In this document: positions 22,281 through 30,833 of the stretch, piece by piece | Layout: each line of letters opens with the position of its first letter | Numbering within the stretch: position 1 is the first letter of the stretch | DNA from: an uncultured Erysipelotrichaceae bacterium | Lineage (GTDB): Bacteria > Bacillota_I > Bacilli_A > Erysipelotrichales > Erysipelotrichaceae | Direction of reading: 5' to 3' | Length of the DNA: 42,116 bases | NCBI GenBank assembly: GCA_946537255.1 | Contig: CAMNFS010000012.1 | Coordinates: 1 to 42,116 of the forward strand | Position numbers and translations under genes: made by a program | Notes under the pieces: model-generated | The model's input: only the letters and a program-made list of their open reading frames with translations | What the model was told of the DNA's origin: nothing | The model's database searches: none

Positions 22281-23611
22281 TAAAGGTAGCGAAATTCGGA
22301 GGCTCCAGTGTTGCCAACGCGGAACAGTTCCGCAAGGTAAAGGCAATTATTGAGGCAGACAGTTCCCGCCGCTTTGTGGTATCCTCCGCCTGCGGCAAGG
22401 AATCCAATGAGGATCATAAAGTCACCGACCTTCTGTATCTGTGCGAAGCGCATGTGCGTTTCGGAGTATCCTATGAGCCGATCTTCGAACAGATCGAAAA
22501 AAAATACCGCCGCATCAGGGATGAACTGAATCTGAAACTGGATCTCGAAAAGGAATTCGCGGCGATCCGCAAGGTCATGAAGCGGGGCATGAGCACCGAC
22601 TACCTTGTCAGCCGCGGTGAGTATCTCACCTCCAAGCTTCTGGCGGAATATCTGGGTTTTGATTTTGCCGATGCGGCCGATGTCATTGCTTTCCGGTATG
22701 ACGGCGAAGTGGACATGGCGAAAACCGAGAAGCTGATTGAATCAAGAATTCAGGACCGCGGGCTGGTCATTCCAGGATTCTACGGAGCGCTGCCGAATGG
22801 GGTCATCCGGGTCATGAGCCGAGGCGGAAGTGATATTACCGGCGCAATTGTCGCCAATGTGGTCGGCGCCGATATATACGAGAACTGGACGGATGTCAGC
22901 GGCTTTCTGGTCGCGGATCCGCGCATCGTCAAAAAACCGCTTGCGATTCCGTGCATCAACTACAATGAGCTGAGGGAAATGTCCTACATGGGCGCCAATG
23001 TTCTTCACGATGACGCGATTTTCCCGGTCAAGAAAAAGAACATTCCCATCAATGTGCGGAATACGAATGAACCGGAAAATCCCGGCACCCTGATCATGGC
23101 GGACTGTTCGGAAGCGGACGCGGTCAATCCACCGCACTTCATCACCGGCATTACCGGCCGCAAGGATTTCACGGTCATTACCCTGATCAAGATGCACGCG
23201 TCTGCCGAGGTCGGCTTCCTGCGGCGGATTCTGTCAATATTCGAAGAATACCATGTTTCCATTGAATCCGTTCCAAGCACGGTGGATACCTTCTCCGTCA
23301 TCGTCGCAAGCAAGCAGGTTGAGCACTGCCTGTATGACATTGTCGGCCGGCTGAAGGAAGAGATCAGACCGGATGATCTGCGGATTGAGGATCATCTTGC
23401 CCTGATTGCGGTCGTAGGCCGGGCGATGAAGGATCAGCCGGGCATGTCAGGAAGACTTCTGTCGGAATTCGGATCCAATGAGATCAACATCAAGGTCATC
23501 AACCAGAGCTGTGATGAGCTCAGTATCGTGGTTGGTGTTCATAACCGGGATTTTGAAAAAGCAATCAACTGTATCTACGAAAGGTTTATTGCAGAGGAAA
23601 AGGAGAATTGA
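22277..23611 (+). CDS. lysC: Aspartokinase
   Basis: This enzyme phosphorylates aspartate, the first step to lysine, threonine and methionine. The 444-residue protein has the amino-acid kinase motif KFGGSSVANAEQF, a catalytic-domain stretch SRGEYLTSKLLAEYL, SRGGSDITGAIVA and ENWTDVSGFLVADPRI. Two C-terminal ACT domains follow (about 310-375 and 385-440) with FSVIVASKQ and EINIKVINQSCDELSIVVG. The length and VSSACGKESNEDHKVTDLL insertion match the YclM-like (class III) type, which is often threonine- or lysine-sensitive; which one cannot be read from sequence. ATGA overlap with hom implies coupling. Confidence 0.95.
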   Translation: MIKVAKFGGSSVANAEQFRKVKAIIEADSSRRFVVSSACGKESNEDHKVTDLLYLCEAHVRFGVSYEPIFEQIEKKYRRIRDELNLKLDLEKEFAAIRKVMKRGMSTDYLVSRGEYLTSKLLAEYLGFDFADAADVIAFRYDGEVDMAKTEKLIESRIQDRGLVIPGFYGALPNGVIRVMSRGGSDITGAIVANVVGADIYENWTDVSGFLVADPRIVKKPLAIPCINYNELREMSYMGANVLHDDAIFPVKKKNIPINVRNTNEPENPGTLIMADCSEADAVNPPHFITGITGRKDFTVITLIKMHASAEVGFLRRILSIFEEYHVSIESVPSTVDTFSVIVASKQVEHCLYDIVGRLKEEIRPDDLRIEDHLALIAVVGRAMKDQPGMSGRLLSEFGSNEINIKVINQSCDELSIVVGVHNRDFEKAINCIYERFIAEEKEN

Positions 23612-23613
23612 GT

Positions 23614-24594
23614 ATGAAAATCGGTATCTTGGGGGCGACTGGCGCGGTAGGAAAGCAGATGCTTCAGTGTCTGGAGGAGCGCCATATTGAATGCGGGGAA
23701 CTGAGACTCCTTGCCAGCGCACGCTCGGCTGGCAAAACGGTTCCATTCATGGGAAGAGAAATCACGATTCAGGAGACAACAGAAAACAGCTTTGAGGGAC
23801 TGGACTATGTTCTTGGAGCAGTGGAAGCGGATGTCTCCAGAGAGATGGCACCGTTCATCACGAAAGCCGGAGCGGTCTTTATTGATAATTCCAGTGCCTT
23901 CCGCATGGAAAAGGATGTACCGCTGGTTGTTCCGGAAATCAACGGGGAGGATGCCCTGAGCCACCATGGCATCATTGCCAATCCGAACTGTTCCACCATT
24001 ATCACCATGATGGCGATTGCCCCGATTCACCGGGTTTCCAGAATTACGCATCTTGTGACCAGTACCTATCAGGCAGTTTCCGGCGCCGGAATCAACGGCA
24101 TGCGGGAACTGACGGAGGAAGTGGAAGCGATCCGAAAAGGAGAGGAAGTCCATCCGAAGGTGTTCCCGGCCCAGATTGCCTACAACTGTATTCCGTGGAT
24201 CGGCTCTGACACCGGAAACGGAGTGACAACCGAAGAGGCCAAGATGGGCAATGAAGGCCGCAAGATTCTTCACAATCCGGATATGAAGGTGACCTGTACC
24301 TGCGTACGGGTGCCGGTGTACCGGTCCCATTCCATTTCCGCGTCTCTTGTATGTGAGCGCCCGGTATCGATTGAAGAGGCCAAAGCCGCAATCCGCAGTG
24401 CGGAAGGCGTGAGACTTGTGGAAGATGGATATCCGATGCCGCTGGATACCTCCGATCAGGACACTGTGTTTGCCGGCAGAATCCGCTATGATGAAGCGAT
24501 GGATGGCCTGACGGTATGGTGCTGCGGCGATCAGATCCGCAAAGGCGCGGCGACCAACGCGGTTGAGATTCTGGAGTATATTCTTTCCCGGTGA
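23614..24594 (+). CDS. asd: Aspartate-semialdehyde dehydrogenase
   Basis: Asd reduces aspartyl phosphate to aspartate semialdehyde. The 326-residue protein begins with the NADP-binding GILGATGAVGKQML. It has the anion-binding FIDNSSAFRM, VVPEINGED, the active-site Cys in IANPNCSTI, and the GAGINGMREL and RVPVYRSHS motifs, all intact. The ATG two codons after an in-frame TTG is chosen; AAAGGAG lies about nine bases upstream. It starts three bases after the lysC stop and completes the hom-lysC-asd operon. Confidence 0.95.
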   Translation: MKIGILGATGAVGKQMLQCLEERHIECGELRLLASARSAGKTVPFMGREITIQETTENSFEGLDYVLGAVEADVSREMAPFITKAGAVFIDNSSAFRMEKDVPLVVPEINGEDALSHHGIIANPNCSTIITMMAIAPIHRVSRITHLVTSTYQAVSGAGINGMRELTEEVEAIRKGEEVHPKVFPAQIAYNCIPWIGSDTGNGVTTEEAKMGNEGRKILHNPDMKVTCTCVRVPVYRSHSISASLVCERPVSIEEAKAAIRSAEGVRLVEDGYPMPLDTSDQDTVFAGRIRYDEAMDGLTVWCCGDQIRKGAATNAVEILEYILSR

Positions 24595-24597
24595 ATT

Positions 24598-24607
24598 ATG
24601 GTAGAAT
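24598..24607 (+). promoter_or_regulatory. Extended -10 promoter
   Basis: TATGG-TAGAAT contains TGG followed by a near-consensus -10, 32 bases before the ATG of the next gene; no clear -35. Confidence 0.45.
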
Positions 24608-24639
24608 AATCCCAATTAATGAGTGAGGTAGACCAGAAT

Positions 24640-25170
24640 ATGTTTAGAAGATGGCTTGGCGCAGCGATTGTGGCCGGGGCTGCGATCGGAATTGTGGCTG
24701 CGGTTAAACTCCTGATGCAGGAAGACGAAGAAGAGGATGAGAAACAGGATGAGAGTGAAGTCCGTTTCATCTCTCTGAATGATGAACCTGAAATCAGTGA
24801 TGAAGCGGATAAGGCAGTTGAAGAGTATACTGCTGAAGTTCTTGAGATTGCAGAGCTTTATCCGTATCTGGATGTGAAGTTTGTTGCGGAGCAGTTCGCA
24901 AGAAACGACGCGTTCAATGAGCAGTATCCGGAGGACAGCCTGATTACCATTACCCACAAGGCGAAGTTCGAGGATGAAGAGACCCGGAACGCTTTTGTAA
25001 AGATCGGAGAGGACAACGGCTACACCTCGGAAACCCTGAATGACACGGAGGTTACCATTTCCCGCAAGATGTTCACGGAAGACGGTGCGATTCTTTCCGA
25101 CATCTACAATGTCGCAAATCAGGTTGCCTGCCTGAAGGGAACCTACGAGGGCTACAATATCGAGCTCTGA
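24640..25170 (+). CDS. Membrane-anchored protein with an RraB-like domain
   Basis: The 176-residue protein has an N-terminal transmembrane helix (about 4-24), a strongly acidic linker (EDEEEDEKQDESE) and a soluble C-terminal domain. The end of that domain (about 95-176, from DSLITITHKAKFEDEETR) resembles the RNase E inhibitor RraB fold: an ITHKAKF strand, a helix leading to NGY, and VTISRKMFTEDGAILS. The match is from memory of the family pattern and is moderate. Firmicutes of this kind usually lack RNase E, so the role is open. The second in-frame ATG is chosen because GAGGT lies about ten bases upstream of it, while the first ATG has no ribosome site. Confidence 0.6.
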   Translation: MFRRWLGAAIVAGAAIGIVAAVKLLMQEDEEEDEKQDESEVRFISLNDEPEISDEADKAVEEYTAEVLEIAELYPYLDVKFVAEQFARNDAFNEQYPEDSLITITHKAKFEDEETRNAFVKIGEDNGYTSETLNDTEVTISRKMFTEDGAILSDIYNVANQVACLKGTYEGYNIEL

Positions 25171-25196
25171 TCCTGTAAAACAGAGAATCAGAAATG

Positions 25197-25223
25197 AAGG
25201 GGGTTGTTTCGAACCTCCTTTTT
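25197..25223 (+). terminator. Intrinsic terminator after the RraB-like gene
   Basis: AAGGGGGTT (25197-25205) pairs with AACCTCCTT (25212-25220), one G-T pair, six-base loop, then more T. Confidence 0.85.
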
Positions 25224-25283
25224 CTGCATATCAGTTGACAGCCGCCGGCAAATCCATTTATCTCTCATATCGGAGGTATTGCT

Positions 25284-26093
25284 ATGTTGTTTTCAGCCAA
25301 AGAAATGATTTTGAAGCGGAAAAGTGTAAGAACCTTTGACGGAAAGGGTCTTTCTGATGATGATCTGGCGTTTCTTGAAGAGACGATACGGAATCTGAGC
25401 GTTCCGTTTTCCGTACAGCCGCAGTTTCGGATTCTGAATGCGAAGGAGTATGGACTTTCCAGCCCGGTGGTTGTCGGGGAGGAGTGGTATCTGCTTGGAA
25501 AGATTGAAAAGAAGGCTCAGTGGGAACTCAGTTACGGCTATGCCCTGGAGTACCTGTGTCTTGCGGCGCTCTCACGGAAGATCGGGACGGTGATCATTGC
25601 CGGAACACTGAACCGGCCGGTATTTGAGAAGGCAATTGATGTGAAGGATCATGAAATCATGCCTGCTGTCACACCGCTCGGCATCCCGGCAGAAAAACGC
25701 TCGCTTCGGGAAATCCTGATGCGGAAGGGAATTCATGCGGATGATCGCATTCCCTATGAGTCGATGGTCGGGTATGAGCCGGACTGTGTACTGACGGAAG
25801 CGGATGCGGCTCTTTTCCGGGAAGCTCTGGAAATGGCGCGGCTTGCGCCAAGCGCTGTCAACCGCCAGCCGGCAAGGGCTGTAATCAATGGGAATACAGT
25901 GGATTTCTATGAGGAAAAATCCCTGAAGGAAAACGAACTTGGAGATATTCAGAAGGTTGACCTTGGAGCTGCCGTCTGCCACTTTGATCTTGTCATGCAG
26001 GAAAACGGCGCTTCCGGAAGATTTGAATATGATCCGGAAAAAGCAGGGAATCCTTTTGAAAGAGAATACATCATTTCCTGGAAAAAGGACTGA
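25284..26093 (+). CDS. Nitroreductase family protein
   Basis: The 269-residue FMN-dependent oxidoreductase is of the nitroreductase fold, resembling the TM1586-type subfamily. It has the N-terminal FMN phosphate motif RKSVRTFDGKGLS (about 12-24), a central ALEYLCLAALSRKIGT helix, and an internal second half with EMARLAPSAVNRQPARA. The C-terminus has an LGAAVCHFDL helix. Such enzymes reduce nitro compounds, quinones or flavins; the substrate here is unknown. GGAGG lies about seven bases upstream. It is flanked by a terminator before and a promoter after, so it is probably monocistronic. Confidence 0.88.
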   Translation: MLFSAKEMILKRKSVRTFDGKGLSDDDLAFLEETIRNLSVPFSVQPQFRILNAKEYGLSSPVVVGEEWYLLGKIEKKAQWELSYGYALEYLCLAALSRKIGTVIIAGTLNRPVFEKAIDVKDHEIMPAVTPLGIPAEKRSLREILMRKGIHADDRIPYESMVGYEPDCVLTEADAALFREALEMARLAPSAVNRQPARAVINGNTVDFYEEKSLKENELGDIQKVDLGAAVCHFDLVMQENGASGRFEYDPEKAGNPFEREYIISWKKD

Positions 26094-26141
26094 ACCCTTC
26101 GGAAGGAACGTGAAACTGACTGCGTGAAAATGATATTCCGT

Positions 26142-26150
26142 TGGTATAAT
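26142..26150 (+). promoter_or_regulatory. Extended -10 promoter of the ecfA-ecfA-ecfT-truA operon
   Basis: TGG-TATAAT, 26 bases before the first ATG; no consensus -35. Confidence 0.6.
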
Positions 26151-26176
26151 AAGAGGGATTTTTTGGGAAGACGGAT

Positions 26177-26989
26177 ATGAAAGCAGTAGAAGTAGAAAAC
26201 CTTACATTTTCTTATGACCTGGAAGTCAACGCGATTGACGGTGTTTCCTTTTCGATCGAATCGGGAAGCTACACGACAGTCATCGGCCACAACGGCAGCG
26301 GGAAATCCACACTTGCCAAGCTGATTGCGGGACTTCTGGAAAAGAAAAGCGGAAAGATTACAATTGATGGCTTTGAGCTCAATGAAGAGAATCTGAGAGA
26401 AATCCGCAACCGGGTCGGAATTGTGTTCCAGAACCCGGACAATCAGTTCATCGGATCCACCGTGCGGGATGACATTGCCTTCGGGCTTGAGAATCACTGT
26501 GTTCCCCGCGAGGAAATGGATGACATCATCAACCGGTACGCGGAGCAGGTGCGCATGACAAAATATCTGGACCATGAGCCGACCCTGCTGTCGGGCGGTC
26601 AGAAGCAGCGGGTTGCGATTGCCGGCATTCTGGCGATGAAGCCGGATATTCTGATTTTTGATGAGGCAACCTCGATGCTTGATCCTAAGGGCAAGGACGA
26701 GATCAAGCGGGTCATCCGGGATCTTCACAGGGAAAGCAGTATGACCATCATTTCCATTACGCATGACATAGAGGAGGTTACGACCGCTGATAATGTTGTG
26801 GCGATGTATAAGGGAAAGGTCGCGATGTGCGGAACCCCCGAGCAGTTTTTCGCTGATCCATCCCAGGTCAGAAAGATTCACCTGGAACTTCCTTTTGCGA
26901 TGCAGATGGAGGAGGAACTGGCCAAACAGGGACTGAAGCTTGACAGAACAATAACGATGGAAGGATTGGTGGAACAGCTGTGCCGATAA
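26177..26989 (+). CDS. ecfA1: ECF transporter ATPase EcfA1
   Basis: This is one of two ATPases that power energy-coupling-factor vitamin/metal transporters. The 270-residue ABC protein has Walker A GHNGSGKS, the Q-loop VGIVFQNPDNQF, the signature LSGGQKQRVAIAG, Walker B ILIFDEATSMLDP and the switch His in SITHDIEEV. The DNQFIGSTVRDDIAFGLEN segment is typical of EcfA1 (CbiO1). A GGGAAGA lies upstream. The 3' end overlaps ecfA2 by ten bases. Confidence 0.95.
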   Translation: MKAVEVENLTFSYDLEVNAIDGVSFSIESGSYTTVIGHNGSGKSTLAKLIAGLLEKKSGKITIDGFELNEENLREIRNRVGIVFQNPDNQFIGSTVRDDIAFGLENHCVPREEMDDIINRYAEQVRMTKYLDHEPTLLSGGQKQRVAIAGILAMKPDILIFDEATSMLDPKGKDEIKRVIRDLHRESSMTIISITHDIEEVTTADNVVAMYKGKVAMCGTPEQFFADPSQVRKIHLELPFAMQMEEELAKQGLKLDRTITMEGLVEQLCR

Positions 26990-27837
26990 AGTTTGAACAT
27001 GTAAGTCATACCTATGGAGAAGGAACACCGTTCTGCTATAACGCGCTGAATGATGTGAATCTGGAACTGAAAGAAGGAAAGTTCACTGCCATCATCGGTC
27101 AGACAGGATCCGGAAAGAGCACTCTGATTCAGCATCTCAATGCCCTTCTGCTTCCTACGGCAGGAACGGTTTATGTTCTGGACCGAAAGATCACTGCCGG
27201 CCATCAGCCGAAAAAACTGAAGTCTCTCCGTCAGGATGTCGGACTGGTATTTCAGTTTCCGGAATATCAGCTGTTTGAGGAAACGGTGCTGAAGGATGTT
27301 GCCTTCGGACCGAAGAATTTCGGAGCGAGTGAAGAGGAGGCGAATCAGAAGGCAAGAGCGGCGCTGCGCAAGACCGGTCTTGACGCGGAATATGAGGAGC
27401 GTTCTCCGCTTGAGCTTTCCGGCGGCCAGAAGCGCCGGGTCGCCATCGCCGGTATTCTTGCGATGGATCCGAAGATTCTGGTGCTGGATGAGCCGACGGC
27501 CGGACTGGATCCGCAGGGAGCCGCGAAGATGATGGAACTGTTTGACTCTCTTAACAGGGAAGGCAAGACGGTTCTGATGGTCACGCATGATATGGAACAG
27601 GTATTCCGGTACTGCGATGAGGTGGTGGTGCTGGAAAACGGAAAGCAGAAGATTCAGATGGATGTGAAATCCTTTTTCAAGGATCCGGAGCTGTGCCGTC
27701 AGCTGCACATTCTTCCGCCGGCTCTGATCCGGATGAAGGAAATGCTGGAGAAAAAGGGTTTTGAGTTCGATGAGGATATCATGGATCTCAGATCATTTTC
27801 AAAGGAAGTCGCAAGGCAGGTGAAGAAGAATGGGTAA
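26980..27837 (+). CDS. ecfA2: ECF transporter ATPase EcfA2
   Basis: This is the second ATPase of the ECF module. The 285-residue protein starts at GTG and has Walker A GQTGSGKS, Q-loop VGLVFQFPEYQLFEETV (the EcfA2-type FQFPEYQLF), signature LSGGQKRRVAIAG, Walker B ILVLDEPTAGLDP and switch His VTHDMEQV. It lies in the conserved ecfA1-ecfA2-ecfT order and overlaps both neighbours by a few bases, so the three are translated as a unit. Confidence 0.95.
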   Translation: MPIKFEHVSHTYGEGTPFCYNALNDVNLELKEGKFTAIIGQTGSGKSTLIQHLNALLLPTAGTVYVLDRKITAGHQPKKLKSLRQDVGLVFQFPEYQLFEETVLKDVAFGPKNFGASEEEANQKARAALRKTGLDAEYEERSPLELSGGQKRRVAIAGILAMDPKILVLDEPTAGLDPQGAAKMMELFDSLNREGKTVLMVTHDMEQVFRYCDEVVVLENGKQKIQMDVKSFFKDPELCRQLHILPPALIRMKEMLEKKGFEFDEDIMDLRSFSKEVARQVKKNG

Positions 27838-28630
27838 TGTGACACTCGGGCGGTACATTCCGCTGGATTCCCCGGTTCACCGGCTGGATCCCCGTTCCAA
27901 GATTCTCGCGATGATCATGATGCTGGTAGCGATCTTCTTTCCATCCGGATGGATCGGATACGCAATCCTGTTTGCGGTTGTCAGCTTTATGATTATTCTC
28001 TCAAAACTCAGCTTTGGATTTATCTGGAAGTCCATGAAGCCGATGCTTGTGATGCTTCTGTTTCTGCTGGTTATCAATATTCTGGTAATCCATACCGGCC
28101 CGGTGCTTGCGACGATCGGTCCGGTAACGATATATACCGACGCAATCATGCAGACGCTCTATATTGTTGTAAGACTGCTTCTGATGATCATGATTACCAC
28201 CTGTGTGACTGCTACAACCAAGCCGCTTGACATGACCCTCGGCATTGAGGATCTCCTGCAGCCGTTTGAAAAAATCGGTGTGCCGAGTCATGAGATCGCA
28301 ATGCTGATCTCGATTGCTCTGCGGTTCATTCCGGATCTGATTGATGAAACCAACCGGATCATAAAAGCGCAGGCTTCCCGTGGAGTGGATCTCAAGGAAG
28401 GGAAAATCATGGAGCGCATCATGGCGATTCTGTCTCTGATTGTGCCGCTGTTTGTCAGTGCGTTTCAAAGGGCGGAGGATCTTGCCAATGCGATGGAGGC
28501 ACGCGGGTATCAGCCGGGGGAGCGCCGTACCAGATATAAGGTTCTGAAATTCAAGACAGGGGACTATGTGCTGCTTGCCTGCTCGGCAGCTCTGGTCGTG
28601 TGCATGATCTGGCTTGCATATTTTCGATGA
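27830..28630 (+). CDS. ecfT: ECF transporter transmembrane protein EcfT
   Basis: EcfT is the membrane scaffold linking the EcfA pair to exchangeable substrate-binding S components. The 266-residue protein begins with the family's LGRYIPLDSPVHRLDPRSKI and has four to five hydrophobic helices. The two coupling motifs are present (QASRGVDL and MEARGYQP), each with the A-R-G core that touches an ATPase. No S component is encoded nearby, as is usual for group II ECF systems. The stop overlaps truA by four bases. Confidence 0.95.
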   Translation: MGNVTLGRYIPLDSPVHRLDPRSKILAMIMMLVAIFFPSGWIGYAILFAVVSFMIILSKLSFGFIWKSMKPMLVMLLFLLVINILVIHTGPVLATIGPVTIYTDAIMQTLYIVVRLLLMIMITTCVTATTKPLDMTLGIEDLLQPFEKIGVPSHEIAMLISIALRFIPDLIDETNRIIKAQASRGVDLKEGKIMERIMAILSLIVPLFVSAFQRAEDLANAMEARGYQPGERRTRYKVLKFKTGDYVLLACSAALVVCMIWLAYFR

Positions 28631-29736
28631 TCCGTTATAAATGCACGGTTGCCTATATCGGCAGCCTTTACTGTGGATGGCAGACTCAGAAACACGGAGA
28701 TTCCGTTCAGGAACAGATCGAAGCTGCCATCAGCCATATTGCGAAGAAACCTGTCTCTGTTCTGGCTTCCGGAAGGACCGACGCAGGCGTCAGTGCCCGG
28801 GGACAGGTTTTTCAGTTTGATTCCGATCTGGATATGTCAGAACGGAAAATGATGGGCGCGCTGAATGGATTTCTGCCTTCTTCGATTCATATTCTGAAGG
28901 TGGAAAAAATGAACCGGATGTTTCATGTGCGTTACTGCGTCCGGAAAAAAAGATATGACTACTGCATTCACCGCGGTCCCTATGACGTCTTTTCAAGAGA
29001 ATATGCGTATCAGTGCCCGTATCCTCTGGATGTGGAAAAGATGAAGGAAGCGGCGCAGTATCTGATCGGTACCCATGACTTTACTTCTTTCAATTCCACA
29101 CCTTTGAAAGAAACACCGGATCAGGTACGGACCATCTATTCCATAATGTTCAGGGAGGAAGGGCCGTTTCTGACCATTTCCTATACCGGAAGAGGCTTTC
29201 TGCGCTATATGGTGCGGATGATGACTGCCCAGCTGCTGGAAGCTGGCCGGGGAAGAATTGAGCCGGAAGAGGTGAAGCGGATTCTTGAGGCAAAATCCAA
29301 AACCGTTTCCCGCCGCAATGCCCATCCGGAAGGGCTGACGCTTGCGGAAGTGGATTATTTTGAAGTCCTTGCCCTTACGGATACTCTGACGGTGCGGGAA
29401 TACCTTCCGGAGGATGAGCGGAAGGAAGAGCCGCCGCTTTCCCGGCTGGAAGAAGAGGTGAAGGAGCGGGCGCTGCCAAGGCGGTATGCGCTGGCGGACC
29501 GGCACAGCGATATTGTTTACGGGATGTATACGATCAGTGCCTATGGCGGAGTTCTGGGAATCATGAAGCAGGTTCCGGAAGGGGAACTGAAGGAGATCAT
29601 TTCTCAATTGAAAGAATATCAGAGAGAACAGAAAATCCGGCCGCGGCTTGTCATCTGGGGAGGGAAAGAGCGGAATCCTCTGCGGAATTCAGAAGGAAAT
29701 AGCAGAAATCAGGATTCTCCTGCAGAAAATGATTGA
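28627..29736 (+). CDS. truA: tRNA pseudouridine synthase A with a C-terminal extension
   Basis: TruA makes pseudouridine at tRNA positions 38-40. Residues 1-~246 are a complete TruA: AYIGSLYCGWQTQ, the catalytic Asp52 in GRTDAGVSARGQV, DFTSFNST and GRGFLRYMVRMM. The protein continues to residue 369, while TruA is normally about 245-270 long. The extra ~120 residues hold a charged linker (EDERKEEPPLSRLEEEVKE), then a segment with ADRHSDIVYGMYTISAYGG and RPRLVIWGG, and a polar tail. I do not recognise this domain. The ATG at 28627 overlaps the ecfT stop (ATGA). Confidence 0.92.
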   Translation: MIRYKCTVAYIGSLYCGWQTQKHGDSVQEQIEAAISHIAKKPVSVLASGRTDAGVSARGQVFQFDSDLDMSERKMMGALNGFLPSSIHILKVEKMNRMFHVRYCVRKKRYDYCIHRGPYDVFSREYAYQCPYPLDVEKMKEAAQYLIGTHDFTSFNSTPLKETPDQVRTIYSIMFREEGPFLTISYTGRGFLRYMVRMMTAQLLEAGRGRIEPEEVKRILEAKSKTVSRRNAHPEGLTLAEVDYFEVLALTDTLTVREYLPEDERKEEPPLSRLEEEVKERALPRRYALADRHSDIVYGMYTISAYGGVLGIMKQVPEGELKEIISQLKEYQREQKIRPRLVIWGGKERNPLRNSEGNSRNQDSPAEND

Positions 29737-29761
29737 CTCGCCTGCCCTCGTTGCCTAAAAT
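29733..29761 (+). promoter_or_regulatory. Strong promoter of rplM-rpsI
   Basis: TTGACT (29733-29738), 17-bp spacer, TAAAAT (29756-29761). It overlaps the truA stop codon and is the best sigma-A match in the window. Confidence 0.85.
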
Positions 29762-29766
29762 GAAAC

Positions 29767-29820
29767 TTGGCTCTTTTCAGCCAAATGTGGCCCCGGTAAA
29801 ACCACAGGAGGAAAAATTGA
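29767..29820 (+). promoter_or_regulatory. Probable ribosomal protein L13 leader
   Basis: Between promoter and ribosome site the short leader folds into TTGGCT/AGCCAA (29767-29772 with 29779-29784) and TGTGG/CCACA (29786-29790 with 29802-29806), the second reaching the AGGAGG. This size and place match the L13 leaders known in Firmicutes, which likely bind an L13-operon protein for autoregulation. Not checked against a covariance model. Confidence 0.55.
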
Positions 29821-29821
29821 A

Positions 29822-30262
29822 ATGATGCGTCAGACAACGATGATCAAACCGAGTGAAGTCAAGCGCACATGGTATGTCGTGGATGCGACAGACTGCACTC
29901 TGGGACGACTCGCAGCTCAGGTGGCAAGTGTTCTTCGCGGTAAGAACAAGCCGACCTTCACTCCGCATGTAGACTGCGGTGACTATGTGATTGTAGTCAA
30001 TGCGGACAAGGTAAAGATTTCCGGCGATCAGGACGGAAAGAAATTCTACTACAGCCATTCCATGTATCCGGGTGGACTCCGCGTGCGTTCCACAAAGGAA
30101 ATGCGTGAAAAGTACACTGTCGAATGGGTGGAAAAGGCAATCAAGGGAATGCTTCCGCACAACAAGCTTGGAAATGAGATGCGCCGTCATGTCTTCGTTT
30201 ACGAAGGCCCGGATCATCCGCATGCAGCTCAGAAGCCTGTAGAGCTGAAAATCAAAGACTAA
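29822..30262 (+). CDS. rplM: 50S ribosomal protein L13
   Basis: L13 is an early-assembly protein of the large ribosomal subunit. The 146-residue protein has the full family sequence: RTWYVVDATDCTLGRLA, the HVDCGDYVIVVNA strand, YYSHSMYPGGLR, and VEKAIKGMLPHNKLG, ending HPHAAQKPVEL. AGGAGG lies ten bases before the first ATG; the next codon is also ATG, so the start may be three bases later. It is followed by rpsI after a 19-base gap. Confidence 0.97.
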   Translation: MMRQTTMIKPSEVKRTWYVVDATDCTLGRLAAQVASVLRGKNKPTFTPHVDCGDYVIVVNADKVKISGDQDGKKFYYSHSMYPGGLRVRSTKEMREKYTVEWVEKAIKGMLPHNKLGNEMRRHVFVYEGPDHPHAAQKPVELKIKD

Positions 30263-30281
30263 GGAAGGGAGATAACAGACA

Positions 30282-30689
30282 ATGGCAACGAAGAAGAAAG
30301 CGGCAGTTACCTATAACGGAACAGGACGCCGCAAACAGTCAATCGCGCGTGTCTTTATGACTCCTGGCACAGGCACGATTACAGTCAACGGAAAGTCTCT
30401 GGAAGAATATCTTCCTCAGGCAACGCTGCGCATGATCGTTAACAGCCCGCTCGTAACAACGGAGACACAGGGACAGTTCGACATCAAGATCAACGTCTTA
30501 GGCGGAGGCTATGCCGGACAGGCAGGTGCGATGCGCCACGGTATCGCACGTGCACTGCTTGAGGCAAGCGAAGACTACAGACCTGTTCTGAAGGCGGCAG
30601 GATTCCTGACCCGTGATGCTCGTGCAAAGGAACGGAAGAAGTACGGCCTGAAAGGCGCAAGACGCGCTCCGCAGTACTCCAAGCGTTAA
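30282..30689 (+). CDS. rpsI: 30S ribosomal protein S9
   Basis: S9 binds near the ribosomal P site. The 135-residue protein contains [17 protein letters not shown] near the N-terminus, [20 protein letters not shown] in the middle and the C-terminal [18 protein letters not shown]. The last Lys-Arg tail contacts P-site tRNA in the family. AAGGAAGGGAG precedes the ATG. It ends the rplM-rpsI operon before a terminator. Confidence 0.97.
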   Translation: MATKKKAAVTYNGTGRRKQSIARVFMTPGTGTITVNGKSLEEYLPQATLRMIVNSPLVTTETQGQFDIKINVLGGGYAGQAGAMRHGIARALLEASEDYRPVLKAAGFLTRDARAKERKKYGLKGARRAPQYSKR

Positions 30690-30703
30690 TTATCGGCTGA
30701 AGA

Positions 30704-30735
30704 AAACACTGGTAAAACCTACCGGTGTTTTTTTT
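30704..30735 (+). terminator. Terminator of rplM-rpsI
   Basis: AAACACTGGT (30704-30713) pairs with ACCGGTGTTT (30721-30730), one T-G pair, seven-base loop, then a long T run. Confidence 0.9.
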
Positions 30736-30833
30736 GTTTTTTTCGGAAGATTGCACATTCTCATTCGGAAACAGAAAGAAAAAACGAGAAAACTCCTTCC
30801 CGATGACTAATTAGAAAGAGAAGGAGGCGGTAT

